Source of the DNA: Caulobacter sp.
Lineage (GTDB): Bacteria; Pseudomonadota; Alphaproteobacteria; Caulobacterales; Caulobacteraceae
Assembly: GCA_021741355.1 (NCBI GenBank)
Contig: JAIOXZ010000013.1
Coordinates: forward strand, 1 to 64,000
DNA: 64,000 nucleotides
Reading direction: 5' to 3'
Shown: one piece after another, positions 46,801 through 55,789 of the stretch
Layout of the letters: every line of letters begins with the position of its first letter
Numbering within the stretch: position 1 is the stretch's first letter
Notes under the pieces: generated by a model
Told to the model about the DNA's origin: nothing
The model's database searches: none
Seen by the model: only the letters and a program-made list of their open reading frames with translations
Translations under genes and position numbers: made by a program

Positions 46801-48297
46801 ATGGGCGCCTTTTTCCGCTTGCTGGCCGCCGGCTGGACGCTGGTTCGCGCCGACGCGCTGATCCCGCGAGAGCTTGACGCCGTGCTGCCGGGCGGGGTGC
46901 GGACGCTCGCGCGCGGACTGCGGCTGTTCGCCGGCCGCCAGGCGCGGCAGGGGCGGCCCGGCGAGCGGCTGGCGCGGTCGCTCGAGGGCCTGGGACCCGT
47001 GGCGATCAAGCTGGGCCAGGTGCTGTCGACCCGCGCGGACATCTTCGGATCGGTGTTCGCCACGGATCTGGCCCGCCTCAAGGACGCCCTGCCGCCGTTT
47101 CCACTTGAGCAGGCGAAGGCGGAGGTCGAGCGCGAGCTGGGCAAGCCGCTGGCGGAGATCTTCCCGGTGTTCGGCGCGGTGGTCGGGGCGGCCTCCCTGG
47201 CCCAGGCGCACCGGGCGACTTTGGCCGACGGGCGCGAAGTCGCGGTCAAGGTCCTGCGGCCGGGCATCGAGCGGCGGGTGGCGCAGGACAGCGCGACCCT
47301 CCTGATGGCCGGCGAACTGATCGAGACGCTGTTCCCGCTCGCGCGCCGGCTGGAGCCGGTGGCGTTCGCCCAGACCGTCATCCGCTCGCTGCAGCTGGAA
47401 CTGGACATGCGGTTTGAGGCCGCCGGCGCCGCCGAACTGGCCGAGGTCATGGCCCGCGACAGCTGGATGCGCGCGCCGACGGTGGTCTGGGACGGCGTGG
47501 CGAAACGGGTGCTGACGCTGGAGTGGGCGGGCGGCCTGCCGCTCTCCGATCCGGCGACGCTCGACGCGGCCGGCCTTGATCGCAAGGCCGTGGCCGACAA
47601 CCTGATCCGCGCCTTTCTGGCGCAGGCGCTCGACCACGGCGTTTTTCATGCCGACCTGCATGAGGGGAATCTGTTCGTCGTCCCGCCGACAGGCATCGTG
47701 GCGGTCGATTTCGGGATCGTCGGCCGGCTGGCCCCCGAGACCCGACGGTACCTGGCCGAAATTCTCTACGGCTTCCTGACCCGCGACTATCCGCGCGTCG
47801 CCCGGGCGCACTTCGATGCAGGCTACGTGCCCGCGCATCATGACGCCGACGCCTTCGCCCAGGCCCTGCGGGCCGTCGGCGAGCCGGTGTTCGGCCGGGC
47901 CGCCAGCGAGCTGTCGATGAGCCGTCTGCTGGCGCTGCTGTTCGAGATCACCGCCCTGTTCGACATGCGGCTGCGGCCCGAACTGGTGCTGCTGCAGAAG
48001 ACCATGGTGACGGTCGAGGGCGTCGCCCGTCGTCTCTGGCCCGACCACGACCTCTGGGCGGCCGCCGATCCCGTCGTCCGCCGCTGGATCGCCCGTGAAC
48101 TCTCGCCGACCGCCCGGGTCAGGGACTTCGCGGACGACGCTGTTCGGGCCTTGCGCGCCATCGCCCGCATGGCCGAGGCCGGCGCCGCGCCGCCGGCCGT
48201 CATCGAACCGGCGCCGGAGACGTCAGGCATGGCCTGGCTCGCCGCCGGGGCCGCGATTGCCGGCGCGGCCTTCCTGCTGGCGCGGTTGCTGGGGTAG
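46801..48297 (+). CDS. ubiB: Ubiquinone biosynthesis protein kinase-like UbiB
   Basis: A 498-residue ABC1/ADCK/UbiB atypical kinase-like ATPase, with KLGQVLSTRADIFG (the KxGQ motif), an Ala-rich loop (VVGAASLAQAH), AVKVLRPGIE with the ATP lysine, and HADLHEGNLFV/VDFGIVG catalytic-loop equivalents. A C-terminal hydrophobic segment (AWLAAGAAIAGAAFLLARLL) anchors it in the membrane. It supports coenzyme Q assembly, consistent with its position right after ubiE. Confidence 0.96.
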   Translation: MGAFFRLLAAGWTLVRADALIPRELDAVLPGGVRTLARGLRLFAGRQARQGRPGERLARSLEGLGPVAIKLGQVLSTRADIFGSVFATDLARLKDALPPFPLEQAKAEVERELGKPLAEIFPVFGAVVGAASLAQAHRATLADGREVAVKVLRPGIERRVAQDSATLLMAGELIETLFPLARRLEPVAFAQTVIRSLQLELDMRFEAAGAAELAEVMARDSWMRAPTVVWDGVAKRVLTLEWAGGLPLSDPATLDAAGLDRKAVADNLIRAFLAQALDHGVFHADLHEGNLFVVPPTGIVAVDFGIVGRLAPETRRYLAEILYGFLTRDYPRVARAHFDAGYVPAHHDADAFAQALRAVGEPVFGRAASELSMSRLLALLFEITALFDMRLRPELVLLQKTMVTVEGVARRLWPDHDLWAAADPVVRRWIARELSPTARVRDFADDAVRALRAIARMAEAGAAPPAVIEPAPETSGMAWLAAGAAIAGAAFLLARLLG

Positions 48298-48307
48298 CGT
48301 TCCCCGG

Positions 48308-48829
48308 TCAGCCCTCGTCCCGCGACCGCTTCGGCCTCGCGCCGCCTTGCGCCTCGCGCGCCTTGACCTTGTCCCAGTAGGCCGGGCCCTCGTCCGGCTT
48401 GAACATCGTGCGCGGCGCGCCCTCCCGGGTGGCGACGGCGAAGACGTTGCTGGCCGGGTCATAGATCAGGGTGTCGCCGTTCGACCGCGTCAGGGTCTGG
48501 GCGCCTCGCGGCGGTCTGTTGACGAAGGCGTGCGCCTTGGCGACGAAGGCCTCCCGTGTCGCCGCCCCGAAAGCGGCGCCATTGCGCTGGAAGCTGCGTT
48601 CCGCGTTCTCCTCGGCGGTGAAGCGCCGGCTCGCCGACCACATCGGCTTGCCGTCAATGCGCCGCACCGGCTCGGCCCGGGCCACCGCCGCCCGGTAGGG
48701 CTCCGCCGTGGTCTCGGCCGCCGGCTCCGTTGAAGCCCGGTGCACCGGCACGGCCGAGGCCCCGCTGTCGCAACCCGCAGCAAGGGCGGCCAGGGCCAGC
48801 CCCAAGGAAACTCTGATCAATCCCACCAT
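48308..48829 (-). CDS. Predicted lipoprotein of unknown function
   Basis: A 173-residue protein. ATG 48829 gives a signal peptide with lipobox (LGLALAALAAGC). The mature part has a short Ala/Thr/Glu linker, then an alpha/beta domain with SRRFTAEENAERSFQRN, LIYDPASNVFAVATREG (landmarks) and YWDKVKAREAQ near the C-terminus. No family is recognised. It is convergent with ubiB and divergent from coaBC. Confidence 0.75.
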   Translation of the reverse strand: MVGLIRVSLGLALAALAAGCDSGASAVPVHRASTEPAAETTAEPYRAAVARAEPVRRIDGKPMWSASRRFTAEENAERSFQRNGAAFGAATREAFVAKAHAFVNRPPRGAQTLTRSNGDTLIYDPASNVFAVATREGAPRTMFKPDEGPAYWDKVKAREAQGGARPKRSRDEG

Positions 48830-48956
48830 GTCCAGACTCCCGATGCTCGTTTGACGGGTGTTTGAACATAGCAAGAACATGGGTTTCGCGTTTGGTCAAG
48901 CGTCCGCGCCGTCGTATGCAGCGTCAGGATTTGGCGGCTCTGACGGAGACTGGGGT

Positions 48957-50153
48957 TTGAGCGAACGGCGCGTTCTGCTGATCGTCGGGGGCGGGATCGC
49001 CGCCTACAAGGCGCTGGAGCTCACGCGGCTTCTGCGCAAGGCCGGGGTGGCCGTGCGACCGATCCTGACCGCCGCGGGCGCGCAGTTCGTCACCCCGCTG
49101 TCCCTTTCAGCCCTCGCCGAGGACAAGGTCTACAGCGAGCTCTTCTCCCTGACCGACGAGGCGGAGATGGGCCACATCGAGCTCAGCCGTTCGGCGGATC
49201 TGGTCGTTGTCGCGCCCGCGACGGCGGACCTGATGGCCAAGGCGGCGCACGGTCTGGCCGGTGATCTGGCCTCGACCACCCTGCTGGCCACGGACAAGCC
49301 GGTGCTGATGGCGCCGGCGATGAATGTGCGCATGTGGGAGCATCCCGCCACGCGGCGAAACCTCGCGACCCTCAAGGGCGACGGCGTGTCGTTCGTCGGA
49401 CCGGACGAGGGGGCGATGGCCTGCGGCGAGTTCGGCTTTGGCCGGATGGCCGAGCCGGAGGCGATCTTCAACGCGATCATGGGTCTGCTGGAGGGACCTG
49501 CCGCCCGCCCTTTAGCCGGTAAGCATGTGCTGGTGACCGCTGGGCCGACGGCCGAGGCGCTCGATCCGGTGCGGCTGCTGACCAACCGCTCGAGCGGCCG
49601 GCAGGGCTACGCCATCGCCGAGGCCCTGGCGGCGCTGGGCGCGCGGGTGACGCTGGTGTCCGGTCCGGTGGCGCTGCAGACGCCCGCGGGCGTCGACCGG
49701 GTGGATGTGGAATCGGCGCGCGAGATGCTGGCGGCCAGCACCGCGGCCCTGCCGGCGGATGCGGCGGTCTGCGTCGCGGCGGTGGCCGACTGGCGGCCGG
49801 ACGAGGCCTTCGGCGTGAAGCTGAAGAAGGGCAAGGATGCCCCGCCGACCCTGACCCTGGTCGAGAACCCCGACATTCTGGCCACCCTGTCGGCCACCGG
49901 CCCGGCGCGGCCGGCGCTGGTTGTCGGGTTCGCCGCCGAGACCAACGATGTCGAGGCCCATGCGAAGGCCAAGCTGGCCCGCAAGGGCTGCGACTGGATC
50001 ATCGCCAATGACGTGACCCAGCCGGGCGTGATGGGCGGCGAGGAAAACGCGGTGCTGCTGATCACCCGCGAGGGCGTCGAGCGCTGGGACCGCGCCCACA
50101 AGGACTCCGTGGCCGCCGATCTGGCCGCCCGTATCGCAAAGGCCCTGACGTGA
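48957..50153 (+). CDS. coaBC: Bifunctional phosphopantothenoylcysteine decarboxylase/synthetase
   Basis: Two consecutive steps of coenzyme A synthesis. The flavoprotein CoaC half has [12 protein letters not shown], the Asn-containing [12 protein letters not shown] and the Cys-bearing [10 protein letters not shown]. The CoaB half has [20 protein letters not shown] and the later [10 protein letters not shown] and IIANDVTQ motifs. The start is uncertain: TTG 48957 follows GGAG by 8 nt and fits the usual family N-terminus, while ATG 48879 or GTG 48858 would add up to 33 residues. The stop overlaps dut by 4 bp. Confidence 0.94.
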   Translation: MSERRVLLIVGGGIAAYKALELTRLLRKAGVAVRPILTAAGAQFVTPLSLSALAEDKVYSELFSLTDEAEMGHIELSRSADLVVVAPATADLMAKAAHGLAGDLASTTLLATDKPVLMAPAMNVRMWEHPATRRNLATLKGDGVSFVGPDEGAMACGEFGFGRMAEPEAIFNAIMGLLEGPAARPLAGKHVLVTAGPTAEALDPVRLLTNRSSGRQGYAIAEALAALGARVTLVSGPVALQTPAGVDRVDVESAREMLAASTAALPADAAVCVAAVADWRPDEAFGVKLKKGKDAPPTLTLVENPDILATLSATGPARPALVVGFAAETNDVEAHAKAKLARKGCDWIIANDVTQPGVMGGEENAVLLITREGVERWDRAHKDSVAADLAARIAKALT

Positions 50154-50605
50154 CCCCGACGATCCCTGTCGTTCAACTGGCCCATGCGGAGGGCCTGCCG
50201 CTGCCGGCCTATGAGACGCCGCTGGCGGCGGGGATGGATCTGCGGGCCGCGGTGGATGACGACGCGCCTCTGACCCTGAAGCCGATGTCCCGCGCGACGG
50301 TCCCGACGGGCCTCGCCTTCGCGGTTCCGGCCGGCTTCGAGGCGCAGGTCCGGCCGCGCTCCGGCCTGGCGGCCAAGGCGGGGATCACCTGTCTCAACAC
50401 GCCCGGCACCATCGACGCGGACTACCGCGGCGAGGTGAAGGTCATTCTGATCAATCTGGGGGAAGAGGACTTCGTCATCCGGCGGGGCGACCGCATCGCC
50501 CAGCTGGTGATCGCGCCGGTCGCGAGCGCGACCTGGCGGCCCGTCGAAAGCCTGGACGAGACGGCGCGCGGCGCCGGCGGGTTCGGCTCTACCGGCGCCG
50601 CCTAG
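50150..50605 (+). CDS. dut: Deoxyuridine 5'-triphosphate nucleotidohydrolase
   Basis: A 151-residue trimeric dUTPase. Motif 1 is [10 protein letters not shown], motif 2 RPRSGLAAK, motif 3 [16 protein letters not shown], motif 4 [10 protein letters not shown] and motif 5 GAGGFGSTG (the C-terminal P-loop-like arm). It hydrolyses dUTP and so keeps uracil out of DNA. GTG start at 50150 is coupled to coaBC, the common dfp-dut arrangement. Its stop overlaps the end of the small minus-strand gene. Confidence 0.97.
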   Translation: MTPTIPVVQLAHAEGLPLPAYETPLAAGMDLRAAVDDDAPLTLKPMSRATVPTGLAFAVPAGFEAQVRPRSGLAAKAGITCLNTPGTIDADYRGEVKVILINLGEEDFVIRRGDRIAQLVIAPVASATWRPVESLDETARGAGGFGSTGAA

Positions 50606-50718
50606 GCGGGAATACCGTACAAACCAACGTAGGCGAGGAAGCCGGTCGCGAAACCGAGCACCGCGACCCAAAGGAAGGGCTTGAGGACATCGTACGGATG
50701 ATCAACTGCGGCGCGCAT
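50602..50718 (-). CDS. 38-residue single-pass membrane protein
   Basis: A short frame, ATG 50718 to TAG 50602, encodes a protein with a polar start ([15 protein letters not shown]) and one hydrophobic helix ([19 protein letters not shown]) ending IPA. AAAGGA stands 9-10 nt before the ATG. The amphipathic start plus single helix resembles small subunits of respiratory or transport complexes, but I cannot name it. It is convergent with dut (stop codons overlap) and divergent from the CoA-transferase gene. Confidence 0.65.
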   Translation of the reverse strand: MRAAVDHPYDVLKPFLWVAVLGFATGFLAYVGLYGIPA

Positions 50719-50746
50719 GACGCTGAGGTCCTTTCGGGGCCGGGCA

Positions 50747-50759
50747 TTCAACTGTTGAA
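50747..50759. promoter_or_regulatory. Palindrome in a divergent promoter gap
   Basis: TTCAAC and GTTGAA form a perfect inverted repeat around one T, midway between the 38-residue protein and the acetyl-CoA hydrolase/transferase gene. It is a candidate regulator-binding site for one or both. Confidence 0.45.
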
Positions 50760-50807
50760 CACTTGGCGCCGCATACGGTTGCAGGCGTCGTCTGAACCGA
50801 GCATGAC

Positions 50808-52058
50808 GTGATTCGCGTCTCAGTCGAATCCGTGGCCGAACAGGTCGCCCGGCAGTTGAATCGGGCCGGGGGAAGGGTCTTCATCCCGACTTCGGCGAGC
50901 GAGCCGCTGGCCCTGCTTGAGGTCTACCGACGTAGACCCGACCTCGCGGCGAACCTGACCTTCGTCGGCGCCCCGGTGCCGGGCATCAACCGCAACGACT
51001 GGTCGGCGCTGCACGAGACCGCGCGGGCCGAGGGGACGTTCATGTCCGGAGACTGGCGCGCCAGTTTCGAGGCCGGACGCTACGATCTGCGGCCGATGAC
51101 CTGGTATCAGGCCTACGGCTGGCTGGGGGACACCCCGCTCGATGCGGCGGTGTTCCACGTCAGTGAGCCCGATGCGGCCGGCAATGTCTCGCTGGGGATA
51201 GCCAGCGACCTCGCCCCGGCAGTGATCGGGCGGGATATTTTCAGGATCGCGCTGGTCAATCCGGCGATGCCCCGGGTGCGGGGCGCGGTGTACCCGCTCG
51301 ACGGCTTCGATCTGGTCGCAGACGCGCCTCATGACTTGCTGACCTATGACACCGGCGCCCTCGATCCGGCGTTCGACGCGATCAAGCGGCATCTGCAGGG
51401 GCTGATCCCGCAAGGCGCCAGCGTCCAGTTCGGAGTCGGCAAGGCCGGCATCGCCGCGCTCGCGGCGCTGGAGGGGATGAAGGGCCTGCGGATTCATTCC
51501 GGCATGGTCACCGATCCTCTGTTGCCGGTGCTGGACTCCGGGGCGTTGACCGAGGTGGTGACCGGGCTCGCGGCCGGATCACGGGCGCTCTACGACCGTT
51601 GCGGCAGCGACAGCCGGATCCGGTTCGAACCCTCCGGCTACACGCACGACATCCGGGTGCTGGCGGAGATTCCGCGGCTGGTCGCGGTCAACTCGGCCAT
51701 CGAGATCGACCTGTTCGGCCAGGCCAACGCCGAGTTCCAGGACGGCCGCCAGATTTCGGGCGTCGGCGGGCTCACCGATTTCCTGAGAGGCGCGCGTCTG
51801 TCGAAGGGCGGGCTGCCGATCCTCGCGCTGCCGGCGAGCGCCCGGCGCGGCGAGATCAGCCGCATTGTGCCGCGCCTGCCGCCGACCGCCGTCTCCGTAC
51901 CGCGCGCGGATGTCGGGCTGGTGATCACCGAGCACGGCGTCGCGGACCTGCGCGGGCTGACGCTGGACGGCCGCGCCGAGGCGCTGATCGGCGTGGCGGA
52001 TCCCGGGCATCGGGACCGACTGGCCGCGGCGTGGGTGGAGATCCGGCGGGGCGTTTGA
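50808..52058 (+). CDS. Acetyl-CoA hydrolase/transferase family protein
   Basis: A 416-residue family I CoA-transferase-like enzyme starting at GTG 50808. The catalytic-glutamate region is AVNSAIEIDLFGQANAE, followed by SGVGGLTDFLRGARLSKGG, both typical of the acetyl-CoA hydrolase/4-hydroxybutyrate CoA-transferase group. Near the C-terminus ITEHGVADLRGLT matches the family end. It moves CoA between short acids; the substrate is not clear from the sequence or from its neighbours. Confidence 0.87.
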   Translation: MIRVSVESVAEQVARQLNRAGGRVFIPTSASEPLALLEVYRRRPDLAANLTFVGAPVPGINRNDWSALHETARAEGTFMSGDWRASFEAGRYDLRPMTWYQAYGWLGDTPLDAAVFHVSEPDAAGNVSLGIASDLAPAVIGRDIFRIALVNPAMPRVRGAVYPLDGFDLVADAPHDLLTYDTGALDPAFDAIKRHLQGLIPQGASVQFGVGKAGIAALAALEGMKGLRIHSGMVTDPLLPVLDSGALTEVVTGLAAGSRALYDRCGSDSRIRFEPSGYTHDIRVLAEIPRLVAVNSAIEIDLFGQANAEFQDGRQISGVGGLTDFLRGARLSKGGLPILALPASARRGEISRIVPRLPPTAVSVPRADVGLVITEHGVADLRGLTLDGRAEALIGVADPGHRDRLAAAWVEIRRGV

Positions 52059-52146
52059 TCCCACCAGCCCGGTGACACTTGCCCCTTGGCCTTCAAGACA
52101 TCAGGGCAGGTACGCCAAAAGGCTTCCACCGCCCGGGGCAAGAAGA

Positions 52147-52707
52147 TCAGGAATCCGCCGGCCGGTTCAGATTGGCGAACGCCGCCTCGTCCTCGAACAT
52201 CACCTCGACCGCCCCGATGTCGGCGAGGAAGGCCCGAACAGCCGGGTGACCGCGCGCCAGCGCCGCCTCCAGCGAGACCAGCAGGTCGATGCTCCACAGG
52301 GCGCAGAGCGGATGCGGGCCGTCGGGCGTGACCGCGAATGCGGCGAAGGCCTCACCCCGCGCCGCCGTCAGGCGCGGGATCAGATCGGCCGGCGCATGGG
52401 GCATGTCGCAGGGCAGGGTGGCGAGATATTCCGCGCCCTGACTGCTCGCCCAGCGAAGGCCGGCGGCGATGCCCGACAGCGGCCCATCGGGGGCATTGGC
52501 GCCATCCACAATCACCGGAAGGTCGAGCCGGGCGGCCAGCTCCGCGGCGCCTGACCCTGGACGGGCGCTGACCGCAATCGGTCCACAGTGGGGCCTGAGC
52601 GCCGCGAGCGCCCATTCCATCAAGGTGCGATCACCGAGAGGCGCGATGGCCTTCTCGCTGCCGAAGCGCGTCGACCGGCCGGCGGCGAGGACCAGCCCGG
52701 CGATCAT
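52147..52707 (-). CDS. MobA-like nucleotidyltransferase (molybdenum cofactor)
   Basis: A 186-residue NTP transferase with the MobA/MocA loop LVLAAGRSTRFGSEK near the N-terminus, then DGPLSGIAAGL and TLPCDMPHAP. The family attaches GMP or CMP to molybdopterin. Its ATG overlaps the stop of the molybdoenzyme gene by 4 bp, so the product is probably dedicated to that enzyme. MobA is more likely than MocA because bis-MGD is the cofactor of the formate-dehydrogenase family. Confidence 0.87.
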   Translation of the reverse strand: MIAGLVLAAGRSTRFGSEKAIAPLGDRTLMEWALAALRPHCGPIAVSARPGSGAAELAARLDLPVIVDGANAPDGPLSGIAAGLRWASSQGAEYLATLPCDMPHAPADLIPRLTAARGEAFAAFAVTPDGPHPLCALWSIDLLVSLEAALARGHPAVRAFLADIGAVEVMFEDEAAFANLNRPADS

Positions 52708-54971
52708 CGGGCGGGCGACAGCCGGACCGGCATGGCCTTGTAGGCCGGCGTGCCGCTGCGGCTGTCCCGCTCGCTGAGCGGCAGCAGCGGATTGGCCTCC
52801 GGGTAGTAGGCTGCCAGGCAGCCGCGCGGCAGGTCGCGGGCCACGGCGGTGAAGCCGCGCACCGACCGGTCGGCCGCGTCCTCCGGAAAGGCCGCCGTCA
52901 GGTCGACGCGGTCGCCGTCGGCCAGACCGCGCGCCGCAAGATCATCGGCATGGGCGAAGACCACGTCCCGGCGGCCCTTCACGCCGCGATAGCGGTCGTT
53001 CAGGCCGTAGATGGTGGTGTTGTACTGGTCGTGACTGCGCACCGTGGTCAGGATCAGCACGTCCGGATCGCCTCGGGCCGCGTCGGGTGTGGCCGGATCA
53101 TCATGCCGGAAGGGGATCAGGTCGGCCTTGCCGCTGGCTGTCTGCCAGACCCGGTCAGCGGAGGGCACGGGCAGGCGGAAGCCGCCCGGCGTCGTAATCC
53201 GCGCGTTGAAGTCGGCGAAACTGTCGGGGAAGGTCGCCGCGATGCCGTCACGGATGCGGCTGTAGTCGCCGGCAAGGCCCATCCAGTCGACGCCGCTGTC
53301 GGGACCGAGCGCCGCCCGAGCCAGCGCCGCGACGATCCAGGGCTCCGAGCGCAGGTGCTCCGAAGCCGGCGCGTTCATGCCGCGCGAGGCGTGCACCATC
53401 GACATGGAATCCTCGACGGTGATCGATTGGCGACCCGTCGCCTGGAGATCGATCTCGGTCCGGCCGAGGCACGGCAGGATGTAGCTCTCCTCGCCCGCCA
53501 GCAGGTGGGTACGGTTGAGCTTGGTTGCGATGTGAACCGTCAGGGCGTTGCGTCGCAGGGCCGGGAAGGTGGCGACAGGATCCGGCGCGGCGACCGCGAA
53601 GTTGCCGCCGAGGCCGATGAACACGGTCGCCGTCCCGGCCTGCATCGCCTCGATGGCCTCGACGACCGTGTGGCCGTGCCGCGTGGGCGGGGTGAAGCCG
53701 AAGGTTTGGCCCAGGGCGTCGAGAAATGGAGCAGACGGCTTTTCCGTCAGGCCGACCGTGCGGGCGCCCTGAACGTTGGAATGACCGCGCAGGGGACAGA
53801 CGCCGGCGCCCGGCCGGCCCATGTGCCCGCCCAACAGCAACAGGTTGACCAGTTGCTGTACGGCGCTGGACGCCGAGCGGTGCTGGGTGACGCCCATGCC
53901 GTAGCAGAGGATCACCCTCTTGCTGGCGGCGAAGATGGCGGCGGCCTCCTCGATCTGCGTCCGGGTCAGGCCGCTCTCGGCTTCGAGCGCCGGCCAGTCG
54001 CGGGTGGCGAGATGCGCCGCCAGCGCTTCGAATCCCGCCGTGTGCGCGGTGATGAAGGGATGATCGAGGTGGTCGCCGCCGATCAGCGTCTTCATCATGC
54101 CCTCGACGACCGCCACGTCGCCGCCGATGCGCGGCTGGTAGTAGCGGTGGGCGATGTCGGTCCCGCCGAGGGTCGCCATCTCGACCGGATCCTGCGGCGA
54201 GGCGAACTTCTCCAGCGCCCGCTCCTTCAGCGGGTTGAACACCACGATCGGCGCGCCGCGGCGGGCGACCTCGCGCAGGGTGGCCATCATCCGCGGATGA
54301 TTGGTGCCGGGGTTGTGGCCGAAGCTGAACACCGCATCGCAGAGGTCGAAGTCCTCCAGCGAGACCGTGCCCTTGCCGATGCCCAGCTGTTCGGCGAGGC
54401 CGACGCTGGTCGGCTCGTGACACATGTTCGAGCAGTCGGGGAAGTTGTTGGTTCCGAACTTCCGGCCCAGCAGCTGGAACAGGAAGGCCGCCTCGTTCGA
54501 CGCGCGGCCGGAGGCGTAGAACTCGGCCATGTCCGGATCAGGCAGGGCCGCCATCACCGCGCCGATGCGGGCCAGGGCCGCGTCCCACGTCGTCCTGACA
54601 TAGGTGTCCGTGGCGCGGTCGTAGCGCAGCGGGTCGGTCAGCCGGCCGAGGTCCTCCAGCGCGTGGTCGGACCAGGTCATCAGCGTGCTGACCGTCTGGG
54701 CGGAGATGACTTCAGGCGTCGCCCGCTTGCCCGTCGCCTCCCAGGCCACCGCCTTGGCGCCGTTCTCACAGAATTCGAACGAGGCGGTGTGTTTCGGGTC
54801 CGGCCAGGCGCAGCCGGGACAGTCGAAGCCGTCCGGCTGGTTGGCGGACAGGAGGGAGCGGCCTCCTTCGACCACGGTCTCCTGGTCGGTCAGGGCGTCG
54901 GCCACCGCGCGCAGGGCGCCCCAGCCGCCGGCGGGCTTGCGATAGTCGCTGACGCCCTTCGCCTTGCTCAT
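52704..54971 (-). CDS. FdhF/YdeP-type molybdopterin oxidoreductase
   Basis: A 755-residue molybdoenzyme of the DMSO-reductase family. Cys51, Cys54 and Cys68 (CPGCAWP and FCENGA) lie in the N-terminal Fe-S region. The Cys-His pair in CSNMCHEPTS near residue 180 is in the position of the Mo ligand Cys and catalytic His of formate dehydrogenases. SFGHNPGTNHPRMM and PLRGHSNVQGA bind the MGD cofactors. ATG 54971 overlaps fdhD by 4 bp. YdeP relatives are linked to acid resistance; the true substrate is unknown. Confidence 0.9.
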   Translation of the reverse strand: MSKAKGVSDYRKPAGGWGALRAVADALTDQETVVEGGRSLLSANQPDGFDCPGCAWPDPKHTASFEFCENGAKAVAWEATGKRATPEVISAQTVSTLMTWSDHALEDLGRLTDPLRYDRATDTYVRTTWDAALARIGAVMAALPDPDMAEFYASGRASNEAAFLFQLLGRKFGTNNFPDCSNMCHEPTSVGLAEQLGIGKGTVSLEDFDLCDAVFSFGHNPGTNHPRMMATLREVARRGAPIVVFNPLKERALEKFASPQDPVEMATLGGTDIAHRYYQPRIGGDVAVVEGMMKTLIGGDHLDHPFITAHTAGFEALAAHLATRDWPALEAESGLTRTQIEEAAAIFAASKRVILCYGMGVTQHRSASSAVQQLVNLLLLGGHMGRPGAGVCPLRGHSNVQGARTVGLTEKPSAPFLDALGQTFGFTPPTRHGHTVVEAIEAMQAGTATVFIGLGGNFAVAAPDPVATFPALRRNALTVHIATKLNRTHLLAGEESYILPCLGRTEIDLQATGRQSITVEDSMSMVHASRGMNAPASEHLRSEPWIVAALARAALGPDSGVDWMGLAGDYSRIRDGIAATFPDSFADFNARITTPGGFRLPVPSADRVWQTASGKADLIPFRHDDPATPDAARGDPDVLILTTVRSHDQYNTTIYGLNDRYRGVKGRRDVVFAHADDLAARGLADGDRVDLTAAFPEDAADRSVRGFTAVARDLPRGCLAAYYPEANPLLPLSERDSRSGTPAYKAMPVRLSPAR

Positions 54972-55780
54972 GGGACGATCCTGTCCGGCCGGGTGAAGAC
55001 CGTGCAGCCGTCGGCGCGAGCCAGCGCCACCAGCGTCATGCCGCATTCCTCGGCCTTGCGGATGGCCAGAGCCGTGGGCGCGGAAATCGCCACCAGCAGC
55101 GCGAACCCGGCGACAGCCGCCTTTTCGACCATTTCGTAGGAACAGCGGCTGGTGATCACGACGAAGCCGGTCGCCGGGTCGTAACCCGACCTAGCCGCAC
55201 CGCCGATCAGCTTGTCCAGCGCGTTGTGCCGGCCGACATCCTCGCGGACCAGCACGAGCGCGCCCGCTGTGTCGGCGAAGGCGGCGGCATGCATGGCCCG
55301 GGTCAGGCGGCCCAGCGCCTGCTCGTGTTCAAGCGCGTCGAGCGCGGCTTCAACGGCTCCTCGGCTGATCGCCTGTCCGTCGCGAAGGGGAGAGAGGGGC
55401 CTTACGGCCTGGGCCAGTCGCGTCACCCCGCAGAGTCCGCAGCTGGACCGCCCCTCCATCGACCGCGACCGCGCCGCCGCCCGGCCCTTGCGGCCTTGCG
55501 CGGTCAGGCGGACATCGACCTGCAGGCCCTCGTCCAGCGCCTCGACCGTCACCGTCGAGATGTCGGCCCATCCGGCGACGCGCTCCGACAGGGTAAAGCC
55601 TATGGCGAGGTCCTCGACCTCAGCCGGCGTCGCCATCAGCACCACATGCGGGCAGCCGTCGTAGAGCAAACCCACCGGTGTCTCGTCGGCCAGCGCCCGG
55701 TCGATGGCCACATCGCCGGCCTCGCCGCGCCGCCACTGGCGGGCAGAGCGGGTTTCGACAGGGTGGAGACCAGCCTTCAT
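54968..55780 (-). CDS. fdhD: Formate dehydrogenase accessory sulfurtransferase FdhD
   Basis: A 270-residue FdhD-type protein that transfers sulfur from IscS to the Mo cofactor of formate dehydrogenases. It has the CGLCG motif (sulfur-carrying Cys pair) and the GRHNALDKLIGGA block. The C-terminal region GYDPATGFVVITSRCSYEMV contains a further Cys. It is first in fdhD-fdhF-like-mobA, with 4-bp overlaps at both junctions, which supports a formate-dehydrogenase identity for the middle gene. Confidence 0.94.
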   Translation of the reverse strand: MKAGLHPVETRSARQWRRGEAGDVAIDRALADETPVGLLYDGCPHVVLMATPAEVEDLAIGFTLSERVAGWADISTVTVEALDEGLQVDVRLTAQGRKGRAAARSRSMEGRSSCGLCGVTRLAQAVRPLSPLRDGQAISRGAVEAALDALEHEQALGRLTRAMHAAAFADTAGALVLVREDVGRHNALDKLIGGAARSGYDPATGFVVITSRCSYEMVEKAAVAGFALLVAISAPTALAIRKAEECGMTLVALARADGCTVFTRPDRIVP

Positions 55781-55789
55781 GGCGAGAGC

